DNA of 54,312 bases from Euzebyales bacterium (GCA_035461305.1 DATHVN010000166.1:1-54312); one strand, 5' to 3'. Shown: positions 7,237-16,501, counted from the first letter of the stretch. The notes: a model not told the origin generated them from the sequence alone. Program-made: numbers and translations.

Positions 7237-7686
7237 TCAGGGGGAGGGGCACGCGTCCAGGTGCAGGTACTGCTGGCATTCGGCGTCGGTCAGGTCACGG
7301 GTCAGCTCGCTAAGCACCCGTTGATGCAGCGACCGCAGCTCGTCGGAAGGATTGATCCCGAGCTGGTCGGCCAGCCGGGCGCGGGCACGGTCGTAGGCGG
7401 CGAGGGCATCGCCCTGCCGGCCGGCGCGATCTTGCGCTCGCCCGCTGCTCTCGATGCGGTGAGCGCCAGGTGAACGCCGCAGGTGGGAGACGTAGCTCTG
7501 CAGGGAGCTGCGCGCGGCGGGCGGCGGATCGTCGTCCCACACCAACGCTGCCAACATGTCGATGGGCACGGTCTGGTTGGCACGGACCAGCAGGTGCGCC
7601 CGCACCAGCCGCTGCTTCGGTCCACCGAGCGGCTGGTCCCGGCCAGCCTCGGACACCCCCAGGGGACCAAGGCAACGGAACTGCAT
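7237..7686 (-). pseudogene. Collapsed SARP/AfsR-type regulator (both ends joined)
   Basis: An open frame of 149 residues that is too short for what it contains. It begins MQFRCLGPLGV and GGPKQRLVRAHLLVRANQTV, then LAALVWDDDPPPAARSSLQ and YVSHLRR, the OmpR-like DNA-binding domain of SARP regulators. It then jumps to DALAAYDRARARLADQLGI and PSDELRSLHQRVL, the end of the bacterial transcriptional activator domain. It finishes LTDAECQQYLHLDACP, a tail typical of very long AfsR-like or WD40-bearing proteins. So most of the activator, ATPase and sensor parts appear deleted in frame. A product could still be made but is unlikely to be a normal regulator. Confidence 0.65.
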
Positions 7687-7967
7687 GGTGGCCTCAGCGT
7701 CGGCGTCGCCAGCCTAGGCCCACCCGACGACAATGAAGCGCGTTGACAGATGTCACGCGATCAGGCAGGTCCGTGCCGAGCTGGGACGCCGCGAGCACAT
7801 CGAGGTCAGCCGGTTCGCCAACCAGGCGCGCGCCCTCACGCCGGCGCAGCCCGACCCGGACGTCACGCAACGCCGCCGGCCCGGAGTGCAGCCCTACCCC
7901 AGGCGAGTGCCCGTCCGCCGGACATCCACCGACGCCCCGCCGATCCAGCGAGGCGTCGGAATGTGCC

Positions 7968-8189
7968 TCAGGTGATTGCCGGGATCGGAAGGGCGCGCTG
8001 GCCGGGGAGCACGGGAGCCGGTGCGGCGTCCTGAGAGTCGGCGCGCGTCATGGACGCAGGGTCGACAGCCAGCGGAGGGACCAGGGTCGGTAGCAGCGAC
8101 GTCTGATCAGGCCCGGGCCGGGGGCGACGGCGCCGGAGATGTGAGCACACATAGACGCCGTTGCGGTAGTGCCAGCGGACGAAGACCAT
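7968..8189 (-). CDS. Possible small hypothetical protein
   Basis: A 73-residue open frame starting MVFVRWHYRNGVYVCSHLRR. The W-HYRNG-YV-H-RR opening resembles short actinobacterial proteins of unknown function with basic tails. The rest is Pro-rich and uninformative. The flanking bases 7687-7967 and 8190-8264 hold no gene I can support, and the area lies beside a collapsed regulator gene, so this may itself be a remnant. Confidence 0.3.
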   Translation of the reverse strand: MVFVRWHYRNGVYVCSHLRRRRPRPGPDQTSLLPTLVPPLAVDPASMTRADSQDAAPAPVLPGQRALPIPAIT

Positions 8190-8264
8190 GCACCCATTGT
8201 AGAACGGTTGTTCGGTGTGGAGCCCAGTCTCCGCATGTGGTGACCAGGCGCCACGCCCAGAGGC

Positions 8265-8582
8265 TCAGCGGCGCTTCGACGTCGCGTGGCCGACGGCGAT
8301 CGCCTCGCGCGCCCAGACCTGCAGCGTGTCGTGGTCCTCGAGCACGTCGACGGGTACCGACCAGTACGGCATGGTCATGAACTGCTCGCTGCCGGCGTCC
8401 GCGTAGCGCGCCCGCGTCGCGTCGTCGACCTTGAAGTGCAGGGTCGACTCGCTGTCGAGCAGCGCGAACATGTCGCCGTCCTCCCAGATCCCGTAGCCGC
8501 CGAACATCTTGCGGCCGGTGACCGCGCCGAGGGGCTCGAGCAGCTCCATCACGTAGGCGACGTAGCCGTCGTCGAGTGCCAT
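8265..8582 (-). CDS. TfoX N-terminal domain protein
   Basis: 105 residues: DDGYVAYVMELLEPLG, then TGRKMFGGYGIWEDGDMFAL, LHFKVDDATR, FMTMPYWSVPVDVLED and LQVWAREAIAVGH. This is the TfoX_N fold in full; the GRKMFGG-G block is its hallmark. TfoX_N proteins without the C-terminal domain are widespread and mostly uncharacterised; a competence role is known only for the two-domain gamma-proteobacterial protein. ATG 8582 is the chosen start. The first copy of a 58-bp tandem duplication begins at this start codon, so the second copy lies where the gene's own promoter would be. Confidence 0.88.
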   Translation of the reverse strand: MALDDGYVAYVMELLEPLGAVTGRKMFGGYGIWEDGDMFALLDSESTLHFKVDDATRARYADAGSEQFMTMPYWSVPVDVLEDHDTLQVWAREAIAVGHATSKRR

Positions 8583-8695
8583 CGCCCCGCTCCTTGTCCG
8601 TGACGGCCGAGGGTACCGCCGGGAACTCGGCTCGCGCCATCGCCTCGCTCCTCGTCCGTGACGGCCGAGGGTACCGCCGGGAACTCGGCTCGCGC
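8580..8695. repeat. 58-bp tandem duplication between divergent genes
   Basis: Unit 1 is 8580-8637 and unit 2 is 8638-8695; they differ at only two or so positions. The unit begins with CAT (ATG on the minus strand), so the duplication copied the tfoX-like start region. 58 is not a multiple of three, so the second ATG is out of frame with the gene. The repeat fills most of the promoter region shared with the DUF2252 gene. Confidence 0.85.
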
Positions 8696-8735
8696 CGCCG
8701 TTGCACACGCGGTCGGTCTGGGTAAGCAAACGGCC

Positions 8736-10355
8736 ATGAGCACCGACACCGCATCGCTGGACAACGCGACACGCAGGGAGCTGTACGCGCTCGCCAAGGA
8801 GCGCGGCCTCGAGGGACGCTCGTCGATGAGCAAGGAGGAGCTGGTCGCCGCGCTCCGCGACGGCGACCCGCCCGACGGTGATCCACCGTCGGCGGAATCT
8901 GACACCACCGATCAGTCCCCCGCGAAGGCCGCCGACCGCGGCGCACCGAAGGCCGCCGACGACACTCCCGTCACCGACACCAGCCACGGTGGCCAGCAGC
9001 CGGCAGGGTCGCGGTTCGAGGCCTTCAGTGCCCTCGCCGAGGCCCGCGCCCGCGGCGATCTCGTCATGCTGCCGCGCATCCTGGAGGGCAATGACCGGCG
9101 CCTGCACGTGCGGCAGACCCTGCGCGAGGACCACCAGACGCGCATCGCCAACCGTCACGAGGACGCGCAGGCCAAGTTCGACGAGCTGGCCGACTCGCTC
9201 TACTCGTTCTTCCGCGGCACGTGCCTGCTGTTCTACCGGGACCTGGCGGGTGAGGACGCGTGGATGCCCACGGTGCTCACCCTCGGCGACGTGCACCCAG
9301 AGAACTTCGGCGTGATGCCCAGCGCCGACAACGTGCCCATCTTCGGTGTGAACGACTTCGACGAGGCGTACTACGCGCCGTTCACGTGGGACCTCAAGCG
9401 CGGCGCGGTCGGCTTCATGATCGCTGCGCAGGAGGAGGGTGGCCACGGTCCGAAGCGACAGCGCAAGATCGCCCGGCGGTTCGTGCACGGCTACATCGAC
9501 GGCATCAGCCGGTACGCCGACGACCCGATCGAGCACGAGCACCAGGTGCGGATGGACAACGCGCCGAAGCTCATCCGCAAGCTGATCAAGAGCGCGACGC
9601 AGGACCGCGCCGAGTGGTTGGCCGACGACCACCACGACGAGTACGGGCGCGGGTTTCGCGCCGACGACGAGCTGGTGCCGATCAGCAGCCGCCGCGACGA
9701 GTTCCAGGCGCTGATCGACCGCTTCGTCGAGGAGAACGACATCGACGTGCCGCCCCGTGCCGGTGAGATGCGCGTCAAGGACGTCGCCGAGCGCAAGGGA
9801 GCAGGCACTGCATCCCTGGGCCTCGCCCGCTACTACATCCTGATCGAGGGCCCGAACGCTGACGGGTTCGACGACCTCGTGATCGAGCTCAAGCAGGCAC
9901 GCCGGTCCGCGCTGGCGGGGCTGGTCCCACCCTCGGAGTACGCCTTCGACGGACACGCCGACCGCATCGCCCATGCGCACGGCGTCCAGCTGGTGCGGGG
10001 TGACGTGTTCTACGGCCACATCGAGTTCGAGGGCATGAGCTTCATGTCACGCGAGCGCGCTCCGTTCCGCGACGACATCGACCTCGACGACCTGTCCAAG
10101 AGCCAGTGGATGGACTACGCCGCGATCTGCGGGAAGGCCCTGGCCCATGCCCACGCGCTGTCGGACGACGTCGGTCAACTCGAGCACGACATCGAACCCA
10201 AGATCGTCGCGGCGGTCGGCAGCCAGACGCTGTTCATCGACGACATCGTGCGGTTCGCCGAGGAGGCAGCCGACCGGGTGCGCCGCGACCACGAGCTGTT
10301 CACCGCCGACCACGAGCTGGGCGCGTTCGCCAGCGTCGACGTCATCTACCGTTGA
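8736..10355 (+). CDS. DUF2252 family protein with N-terminal Rho_N motif
   Basis: 539 residues. Residues about 9-40 (RRELYALAKERGLEGRSSMS, then KEELVAALRD) form a Rho_N/SAP-like helical motif, joined by a Pro/Asp-rich linker (about 45-90) to a DUF2252 domain. The latter shows LLFYRDLAGEDAW, TLGDVHPENFGVM, VNDFDEAYYAPFTWDLKR, KDVAERKGAGTASLGLARYY, KQARRSAL and a terminal YAAICGKALAHAHAL. DUF2252 has an aminoglycoside-phosphotransferase-like look (GDVHPENFG resembling the HGD-x-N catalytic loop, NDFDEA the metal-binding DFD), so a kinase-type activity is plausible but unproven. The same Rho_N motif occurs in the proteins at 18812 and 24662. ATG 8736 lies 40 bp after the 58-bp duplication. Confidence 0.88.
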   Translation: MSTDTASLDNATRRELYALAKERGLEGRSSMSKEELVAALRDGDPPDGDPPSAESDTTDQSPAKAADRGAPKAADDTPVTDTSHGGQQPAGSRFEAFSALAEARARGDLVMLPRILEGNDRRLHVRQTLREDHQTRIANRHEDAQAKFDELADSLYSFFRGTCLLFYRDLAGEDAWMPTVLTLGDVHPENFGVMPSADNVPIFGVNDFDEAYYAPFTWDLKRGAVGFMIAAQEEGGHGPKRQRKIARRFVHGYIDGISRYADDPIEHEHQVRMDNAPKLIRKLIKSATQDRAEWLADDHHDEYGRGFRADDELVPISSRRDEFQALIDRFVEENDIDVPPRAGEMRVKDVAERKGAGTASLGLARYYILIEGPNADGFDDLVIELKQARRSALAGLVPPSEYAFDGHADRIAHAHGVQLVRGDVFYGHIEFEGMSFMSRERAPFRDDIDLDDLSKSQWMDYAAICGKALAHAHALSDDVGQLEHDIEPKIVAAVGSQTLFIDDIVRFAEEAADRVRRDHELFTADHELGAFASVDVIYR

Positions 10356-10503
10356 CGGCAGCGGACGTCATCCACACCTGAGCCGCTCGGCCGCACAGCA
10401 GAGGGCACGCGTTCCCGTGACCCGCATCAGGTCCGTGCCGAGGGAGCTGCCACTCGATCGATAGGACGGACTGATGTGGTGGGTTGGCTCCCCGGGATGC
10501 CGG

Positions 10504-11637
10504 TCAGGACGTTTGGACGATGGGCAGCAGGCCCGGCGCGCGGTGGGCCTCCACCAGGTCGTCGCTCGGCCAGCGCTTGCGTGACCTGACCGACAGGCTG
10601 CGCAGGAGCTTCATCGCGACCGCGTCGTCCTCGGCGGGGCGCACCTCGACGAGCCCTGCGTCGATGACGCCGGTCATCCAGTCCTCACCGCGCTGGGTGC
10701 GCACCAGTGTGAGCGTCCAGTTGTCGTCCGCGCCGATGCCCCCGACCGAGATGTCGGCGTGCTCCGCTGCGAAGTCCGGACACTTCTTGCAGCCCTCCCG
10801 CGTGTACGGATGCAATTTCTTCAACGGGATCTCATGGTACTGACCGTCGCGGGTCCAGATCATGTAGCGGCCCTTGATGTTGATCTTGGTGACATCGGCG
10901 ATGTCGATGCCGTGCTCGGCGAGCACCTGGGCCTGCCCGTCGTAGGTGAACGTCTTGGAGCACAGCAGCCCGATGGTCAGGGCCAGCTTGTTCTTGAACT
11001 TGTTGACCCCGTAGGCAGACAGCGTCCCGTTGATCGACGCCTGGCACGACATGCCGACCAGCGCGACCTGCTTGAGCCGCTCGTCGGCCGCCTGCTCCAA
11101 CGCGAGCGGGTTCGCGGAGTACGTGTAGCGCGACCCGGCGGTGGCCAGCACGTCGGCGCGCGTCTTCGCCAGGAACGGCTCGGAGTCGAATGGCCCGCGC
11201 TTGTCGACGATCTGTGACGTCGCCGCCGCCTCGATCCTGCCGGTCTCCAGCCCCCAGATCAGCAGCACCGACACGAGCCCGCCGTCCTGGCCCGCCTCGT
11301 GCACCGCCTCGTCGGTCGCGCGGCACAGCAGCACCGACCGGGCGATGCCGTAGACCTCCTCGTGCTCGCGCGGGCGGCCGAACAGCTCGGCGTCCAGATC
11401 GGTCTCCCATGCCCGGAACCGAGGGCACGCCCGCGTGCAGATGTCACACCCGCGGTCGCCGATCCAACAGCCGTCGAAGGCGTTGCCCTCACCGATCTGC
11501 ACCGGCCAGTAGTCGTCGGTGTAGTCGAGGACGTCGCGCGGGCACGCCATCACACAGGCGGCGCAGCCAGTGCACAATCCGGTGTCGACGACCTCGTGGT
11601 AGAGCTCGTGCCAGTGGACGTTGTCTCGGTCAGCCAC
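10504..11637 (-). CDS. Coenzyme F420 hydrogenase/dehydrogenase beta-subunit family protein (FrhB-like)
   Basis: 377 residues from GTG 11637, which has AGGAGC four bases upstream. The N terminus carries two ferredoxin-type clusters: Cys22-x2-Cys25-x2-Cys28-x3-Cys32 followed by Pro, and Cys57/Cys64-x2-Cys67-x3-Cys71 followed by Pro. The body shows EAGQDGGLVSVLL, AGSRYTYSANP, VALVGMSCQ, NKFKNKLALTIGLLCSKTFTY (in parts) and GCKKCPDFAAEHADISVGGI, the FAD-binding FrhB/FpoF domain with its own Cys residues. Family members reduce or oxidise F420 or pass electrons between ferredoxin and partners. No partner hydrogenase or dehydrogenase subunit is adjacent, so its substrate is unknown. It stands alone between the DUF2252 gene and a decayed regulator. 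Confidence 0.85.
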   Translation of the reverse strand: MADRDNVHWHELYHEVVDTGLCTGCAACVMACPRDVLDYTDDYWPVQIGEGNAFDGCWIGDRGCDICTRACPRFRAWETDLDAELFGRPREHEEVYGIARSVLLCRATDEAVHEAGQDGGLVSVLLIWGLETGRIEAAATSQIVDKRGPFDSEPFLAKTRADVLATAGSRYTYSANPLALEQAADERLKQVALVGMSCQASINGTLSAYGVNKFKNKLALTIGLLCSKTFTYDGQAQVLAEHGIDIADVTKINIKGRYMIWTRDGQYHEIPLKKLHPYTREGCKKCPDFAAEHADISVGGIGADDNWTLTLVRTQRGEDWMTGVIDAGLVEVRPAEDDAVAMKLLRSLSVRSRKRWPSDDLVEAHRAPGLLPIVQTS

Positions 11638-11883
11638 AGATGCTCCTGACGCCCAGCCACCCCTCAGGTTCGCAGGCGAAGTGCCGCCCGACAACGGATT
11701 CCAAATATCTCACCGCGCCGTCGACGCTCATCATCGACGCGGCCCGTCCGACCGGCGGGTTGCTCGCCATGATCGTCGAGCGTCGCCGGCGCGCCAACCG
11801 GTGCGTGCATGCCCCTGCAAGCTGGGCGGCGATCACACCGGCCGGTCGGCTGCTCGACGGCATCCGTGCCGCCTCGTGGAGCG

Positions 11884-12924
11884 GGTGAGCAGCCTGGTCG
11901 TGGTGGCGTCGCGCCGCACCGACCGGCTGGCCCTGCCGCATGCTGCTCTGGTCGCCGCCGACGTGGTCACCGGGCCGCCGCCACCGATGGTGTCGAGATG
12001 CCTTCCGAGGTCACCGATCGATTGCTCGGAATCACCGCCGGACGTCCGACGCTGGCGCATGACGTCCTCGACGCCGCCGGTGTGTGGCCGCACGACGCGG
12101 TCGCCGGCGCGATCACAGGGCGCTCGACCTGGCAGTGGCTGCTCGATCACCTGACCGCCACCCTGGTCGCCGGCGCGACCGGCGACCAGCGCGCGGCGCT
12201 CGAGCTGGGTGTCGCCACCGGCTACTTCCACCCACCAGATCGTCACGAGCAGCCTGGACATGGCCACCCTGCGTCCCTGGCTCGTGGCCCTGGAGCAGGG
12301 GTGTGTGGGTGACTGCGCACCGCGTGGCGCGCCGCGGGTGGCCCGCCAGCTGCGCACGCTGGCGTCGCCGGGACACCGCGGCTACGCCGTGCTGCGCCAT
12401 CGGCCGGGCGCGTCCCGGTCACGCCGCGTCACGCGACGAGCTTCCTCAAGGAGCCCGGCCGGAGATCGACAGCTTCGAACGGTCGCTCGTCGCCGGCCGC
12501 CGCGGCGGAGGCCGACGGACGCGTGCGTGACGCGCTGGTGGCATACCGCGCGGCGGTCGGTCTTCTGTGGGGCGGCGACCACGCGTGCGACACGCCATTC
12601 GAGCAGTGGAGCATGGTCCCCCGCGAGCATCTGACGCCGCGCTACACCGACCCCCTCGACCGCATGAGCCGGCTGCAGCTCGACGCTGGCCAGATCGAGG
12701 CGTGCACGGCAACGGCCCACCGGATGCTCGATGTCGATCCGTCACACGAGGACGCGAACCGCCTGCTGATGCGCGTCTACGCCGGACAGGGCCGGGTGCA
12801 TCTGGCGCTGCGGCAGTACGAGCTATGCGTTCGTGCCCTGCGGGCGACGGTGGACGCGGCCCCGTCGGCTGAGACCGAGCGCCTGCGTGACGCCGTGGTC
12901 GCCGGCTCGGACGCGCGGGTCTGA
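11884..12924 (+). pseudogene. Decayed LAL/SARP-type regulator ending in a BTAD domain
   Basis: Fragments of one large regulator are spread over different frames. Near 11886 is SSLVVVASRRTDRLALP, like the sensor segment of LuxR-type ATP-binding regulators. From ATG 11998 come EVTDRLLGITAGRPTLAHDV and LDHLTATLVAGATGDQRAAL with GVATGYFHP; then after a frameshift SSLDMATLRPWLVALEQG. From 12523 a long clean block gives AYRAAVGLLWGGD, MVPREHLTPRY, LQLDAGQIEACTATAHRML and YAGQGRVHLALRQYELC, a bacterial transcriptional activator domain. At least three frame changes separate these parts. The last block is open (12523-12924) and could be expressed as a fragment, but a working regulator is unlikely. Confidence 0.6.
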
Positions 12925-13041
12925 CAGAACGAGGGCCTACACAGTGGGGTGGCGGCCGACCCCCAGTTGGGCCGGTGTGTGGGTGTTCTGCGTCAGCTTG
13001 CCCATGCGCCCGTGAGCGGGTTCAGCGTAACCAGTCCGCGG

Positions 13042-13596
13042 CTACACCATGTCGTCGTCGGACCACGCCGCATGCCGCTGCCGGCGCGCGAACGCGCGGA
13101 CCGTGGGGTGGCTCCGGCGCGAGCGCAGCACCCGGTCGGCAGCCTCCCGCGCACCGACGACCATCCCCACCCGTGCGAGCGCGGTCGCCCGGTAGCTCAG
13201 CAGGAGGGCCGTGACATCGTCGACGACGTCCACGCCGTGCGTCATCGCGAGCACGTCGCTGTGGCGCCGTGCGGCGCTCGACAGCGCCACCGCGGAGACC
13301 CGGGCATGGACCGTGACCCCGAGCTGACCTGCGATCGTCAGGGCGTCATCGTCCACGTCGCCGCCGGCGACCGCATCGAGCTGCGCACCGGCCGTGCCGT
13401 CGCGATCGTCGTCCACGATGCGCGCGAGCGCAGCCAGGACCGTGGCTGCGGCCCACGCCTCGGGGTGCGTGGCGGCCACGGTGTCGAACGCCTCGGGATC
13501 CGCGACGGGATCGGTGACGAGTGCCTGGAGCTGCTCGACCGGTCCTCCGCCGGCATGGCCCCGGATCGGTGTGACCGATGATGCGACTGACGACAT
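13042..13596 (-). CDS. Hypothetical protein, unrecognised
   Basis: 184 residues from ATG 13596, which follows GGAGGGGAG; a GTG 15 bases upstream is a poorer start. The composition is Ala/Val/Asp-rich with no signal peptide or Cys. Segments such as WAAATVLAALARIVDDD, DVVDDVTALLLSYRATALAR and VGAREAADRVLRSRR look like a bundle of helices. I do not recognise a family. It is divergent from the large helicase gene, sharing a 207-bp promoter region, and convergent with the decayed LAL regulator. Confidence 0.6.
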   Translation of the reverse strand: MSSVASSVTPIRGHAGGGPVEQLQALVTDPVADPEAFDTVAATHPEAWAAATVLAALARIVDDDRDGTAGAQLDAVAGGDVDDDALTIAGQLGVTVHARVSAVALSSAARRHSDVLAMTHGVDVVDDVTALLLSYRATALARVGMVVGAREAADRVLRSRRSHPTVRAFARRQRHAAWSDDDMV

Positions 13597-13803
13597 GGGA
13601 CTCCCCTCCACCTCCGCGGCTCAGCGCATGGACCTCCTCGGCCGGAACCGCGGTTCCGACGACGATAGGCCATCGCGGCGGGCATGTGCACATGAGGGAC
13701 GCCGTGTCACGAACATATCGATGAACTCTCGGAGCGTGGCCGGACGTCTCGGCCGGGCTGACGGGCACGGAGGGCGTCGCAGCGTCGGGCACACTGGGCA
13801 GCC

Positions 13804-16350
13804 GTGCCCACTCCGCTGTCCTCGTTCCTGCCCGCGGCGCCTGCCGACGTCGAGGCGCTGCTCGATGCGCTGACCGGTTGGGCGGCCGAGCGCGGGTTCG
13901 CCCTGTATCCACACCAGGAGGATGCGATCCTCGAACTGCTCACAGGCAGCAACGTCGTGCTGTCGACCCCGACGGGATCCGGCAAGTCGCTCGTCGCCCT
14001 CGCGGCGCACGCGCGGTCGGTGACCGGCGGAGGGCGTTCGTGGTACACCGCACCCGTCAAGGCGCTGGTCAGCGAGAAGTTCTTCGACCTGTGCTTCGAG
14101 CTCGGTGCGTCCAACGTCGGGATGATGACGGGCGACTCGTCATTCAACGCCGACGCGCCGGTGATCTGCTGCACGACCGAGGTGCTGGCGAACGTGGCGC
14201 TGCGGGACGGCGAGGCGACCGACGCCGAGACGGTCGTGCTCGACGAGTTCCACTTCTATGGCGACCCCGACCGCGGCTGGGCCTGGCAGGTGCCGTTGCT
14301 CAACCTCTCACAGTCATCGTTCCTCCTGCTGTCGGCCACGCTGGGCGACGTCACGTTCCTGGCCGACGACCTGAGCGCGCGCACTGCGCGCACGACGGCG
14401 GTCATCACGGGTGCCGAACGTCCCGTGCCGCTGTCGTTCGAGTACAGCCGCAGCCTGCTGCACCACACCATCGAGTCGTTGCTCGAGCGCGACGCCGCGC
14501 CGCTGTACATCGTCAGCTTCAGTCAGGCGGATGCGGTCGCGCAGGCCAACGCCTTCGCGTCGGTCACGGGGAAACTATCCGACGAGCGCAAGGTGGCCGT
14601 CGCCAACGAGCTGGCGAAGGCGCGCCTGACGTCGGGGTTCGGCCGCGACCTGGCACGCCTGCTGCGCAACGGCGTCGGCGTGCACCACGCCGGCATGCTG
14701 CCGCGCTACCGCCGCGTGGTCGAGCGGCTGACCCAGCAGGGTGCGCTGCGCGTCGTGTCGGGCACCGACACGCTCGGCGTCGGCGTCAACCTGCCGATCC
14801 GCACCGTCGTGCTCACGCGGCTCTACAAGTTCGACGGCACCGAGAACCGCCTCCTGACCGCCCGGGAGTTCCACCAGGTCGCAGGGCGCGCGGGCCGCGC
14901 GGGCTACGACACGCAGGGGCTGGTCGTCTGTCAGGCACCAGAGCACGTCGCCGAGAACGAGGCCGCCGTGGCCAAGGTGGCCGACGATCCCAGGAAGAGG
15001 CGCAAGCTGCGGCGGTCCAGCGCGCCGAAGGGCTTCGTCCACTACGACGAGGACACCTTCAAGCGCCTCCGAGAATCTCCGCCGGAGCGGCTCGAGTCGT
15101 CGTTCACGGTGACGCCCGGCATGCTGCTGCAGCTGCTCGACCGACCCGGCGACACCTGGGCCGCCGCCCGCAGCCTGCTGACTGACAACCACGAGCCGCG
15201 GGCGCGCCAGCGCACCCACATCCGGCGCGCGATCGGTCTGTTCCGCGCACTGCGTGACGCGGGAGCGGTCAGGCGCCTTGACGCGCCCGACGAGCACGGC
15301 CGCCTGGTCATAGTGGACCACGACCTGCAGGAGGACTTCGCGCTCAACCAGCCGCTCGCGCCATTCCTGCTGCACGTGCTGCCGACGCTCGACCGCGAGG
15401 GGGATGCCTACCCTCTGCTGGTGCTGGCCCTGGTCGAGAGCGTGCTCGATCATCCGTGGCCCATCCTGTACGCGCAGCAGGACAAGGCTCGCGACCAGGC
15501 GATGGACGAGATGAAGGCGGCCGGCATCGAGTACGAGCAGCGCATCGAGCTGCTCGAGAAGATCCGCTGGCCCCAGCCGTTCGCCGAGCTCATCTATGAC
15601 CGCTTCGACCGGTGGCGCAAGCGCAACGCGTGGATCGACGACCGCAACATCGCTCCCAAGGGCGTGGTCGCCGACATGTTCGACCGCGCGATGGACTTCC
15701 CCGAGTTCGTGCGCCACTACGGACTCAAGCGCAGCGAGGGTCGGCTGCTGCGCTACCTGTCGGACTGCCTTCGGACCACCGAGCGCACCGTACCTGACGA
15801 GCTGAAGACCGAGGAGGTCGAGGACGTGCTGGACTGGCTCGCCGCGGTGATCCACGCGACCGACTCGAGCCTCGTCGACGAGTGGCAGGCGCTGCTCGAC
15901 CCCGAGGCTGTCGATGCCGAGGCGGCGGTGGACGGCACCGTGGTCGTCGAGCGCGAGACTGATCACGACATCACGGCGGATCGCCGCGCGTTCCGCACGC
16001 TGGTCCGCACGCGGGCGTTCCGCTGGGTGCAGCTGGCCGCCACGCGGGCGTGGGACGAACTGGTCGAGGATCTGACCGCGGCGGGAGACAGCGGCTGGTC
16101 ACCCGAGCGCATCGCCGAGGCGTTCGCGCCCTACTTCGCCGAGCACGACGAGGTGCTGCTCACCGGCGACGCTCGCGGACCGTCGTTGTTCCAGCTCGAC
16201 GACACCGCCGGTGACATGTGGACGCTCGCCCAGGTGCTGCTCGACCCGCAGGATCATCGCGAGTGGTACCTCGACGTTGTGATCGACCTGGCCGCCAGCG
16301 CCGAGGTGGGGGAGATCCAGGCCACGCTGCGAGGCGTCGAGCGTCGCTGA
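13804..16350 (+). CDS. Ski2-like DEAD/DEAH-box RNA helicase (DUF3516 type)
   Basis: 848 residues from GTG 13804. Residues 35-38 (YPHQ) form a Q-like motif, TPTGSGKS at 55-62 is Walker A, TAPVKALVSEKF is motif Ia, CCTTEVLAN motif Ib, DEFH at 147-150 the Walker B box (followed by FYGDPDRGWAW), LLSATLGD motif III, VHHAGMLPRYR motif IV-V region, SGTDTLGVGVNLPIRTVVLT motif V and HQVAGRAGRAGYD motif VI. This order is characteristic of Ski2/Mtr4-like helicases such as HelY. The C-terminal half lacks Fe-S or nuclease motifs and matches the long helical extension I associate with DUF3516-bearing actinobacterial helicases; that name is from memory. Likely role: RNA remodelling or turnover. Confidence 0.85.
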   Translation: MPTPLSSFLPAAPADVEALLDALTGWAAERGFALYPHQEDAILELLTGSNVVLSTPTGSGKSLVALAAHARSVTGGGRSWYTAPVKALVSEKFFDLCFELGASNVGMMTGDSSFNADAPVICCTTEVLANVALRDGEATDAETVVLDEFHFYGDPDRGWAWQVPLLNLSQSSFLLLSATLGDVTFLADDLSARTARTTAVITGAERPVPLSFEYSRSLLHHTIESLLERDAAPLYIVSFSQADAVAQANAFASVTGKLSDERKVAVANELAKARLTSGFGRDLARLLRNGVGVHHAGMLPRYRRVVERLTQQGALRVVSGTDTLGVGVNLPIRTVVLTRLYKFDGTENRLLTAREFHQVAGRAGRAGYDTQGLVVCQAPEHVAENEAAVAKVADDPRKRRKLRRSSAPKGFVHYDEDTFKRLRESPPERLESSFTVTPGMLLQLLDRPGDTWAAARSLLTDNHEPRARQRTHIRRAIGLFRALRDAGAVRRLDAPDEHGRLVIVDHDLQEDFALNQPLAPFLLHVLPTLDREGDAYPLLVLALVESVLDHPWPILYAQQDKARDQAMDEMKAAGIEYEQRIELLEKIRWPQPFAELIYDRFDRWRKRNAWIDDRNIAPKGVVADMFDRAMDFPEFVRHYGLKRSEGRLLRYLSDCLRTTERTVPDELKTEEVEDVLDWLAAVIHATDSSLVDEWQALLDPEAVDAEAAVDGTVVVERETDHDITADRRAFRTLVRTRAFRWVQLAATRAWDELVEDLTAAGDSGWSPERIAEAFAPYFAEHDEVLLTGDARGPSLFQLDDTAGDMWTLAQVLLDPQDHREWYLDVVIDLAASAEVGEIQATLRGVERR

Positions 16351-16370
16351 GCAGCCCGCGCATGATCGAA

Positions 16371-16384
16371 GGACCGGCCGGTCC
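16371..16384. terminator. Perfect palindrome after the helicase gene
   Basis: GGACCGGCCGGTCC, 21 bp after the helicase stop codon. A GC-only stem without a T-tract, so at best a weak or factor-dependent terminator. Confidence 0.3.
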
Positions 16385-16501
16385 GCGGATCGTCACGGTT
16401 GAGGATGACGGCCACGAGCGGCCCTGCAAGCATGCGCGTGCACACAGCGCACGATCTGGTCATCAGGGGGCTGACCAGGTCGTCTCACGAAGGCCGCATT
16501 C

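Noticed and set aside
8580-8695. Coding reading of the 58-bp duplication (AEFPAVPSAVTDEERGDG)
   Set aside because: Unit length is not a multiple of three, so the frame changes between copies; it is promoter-region DNA.
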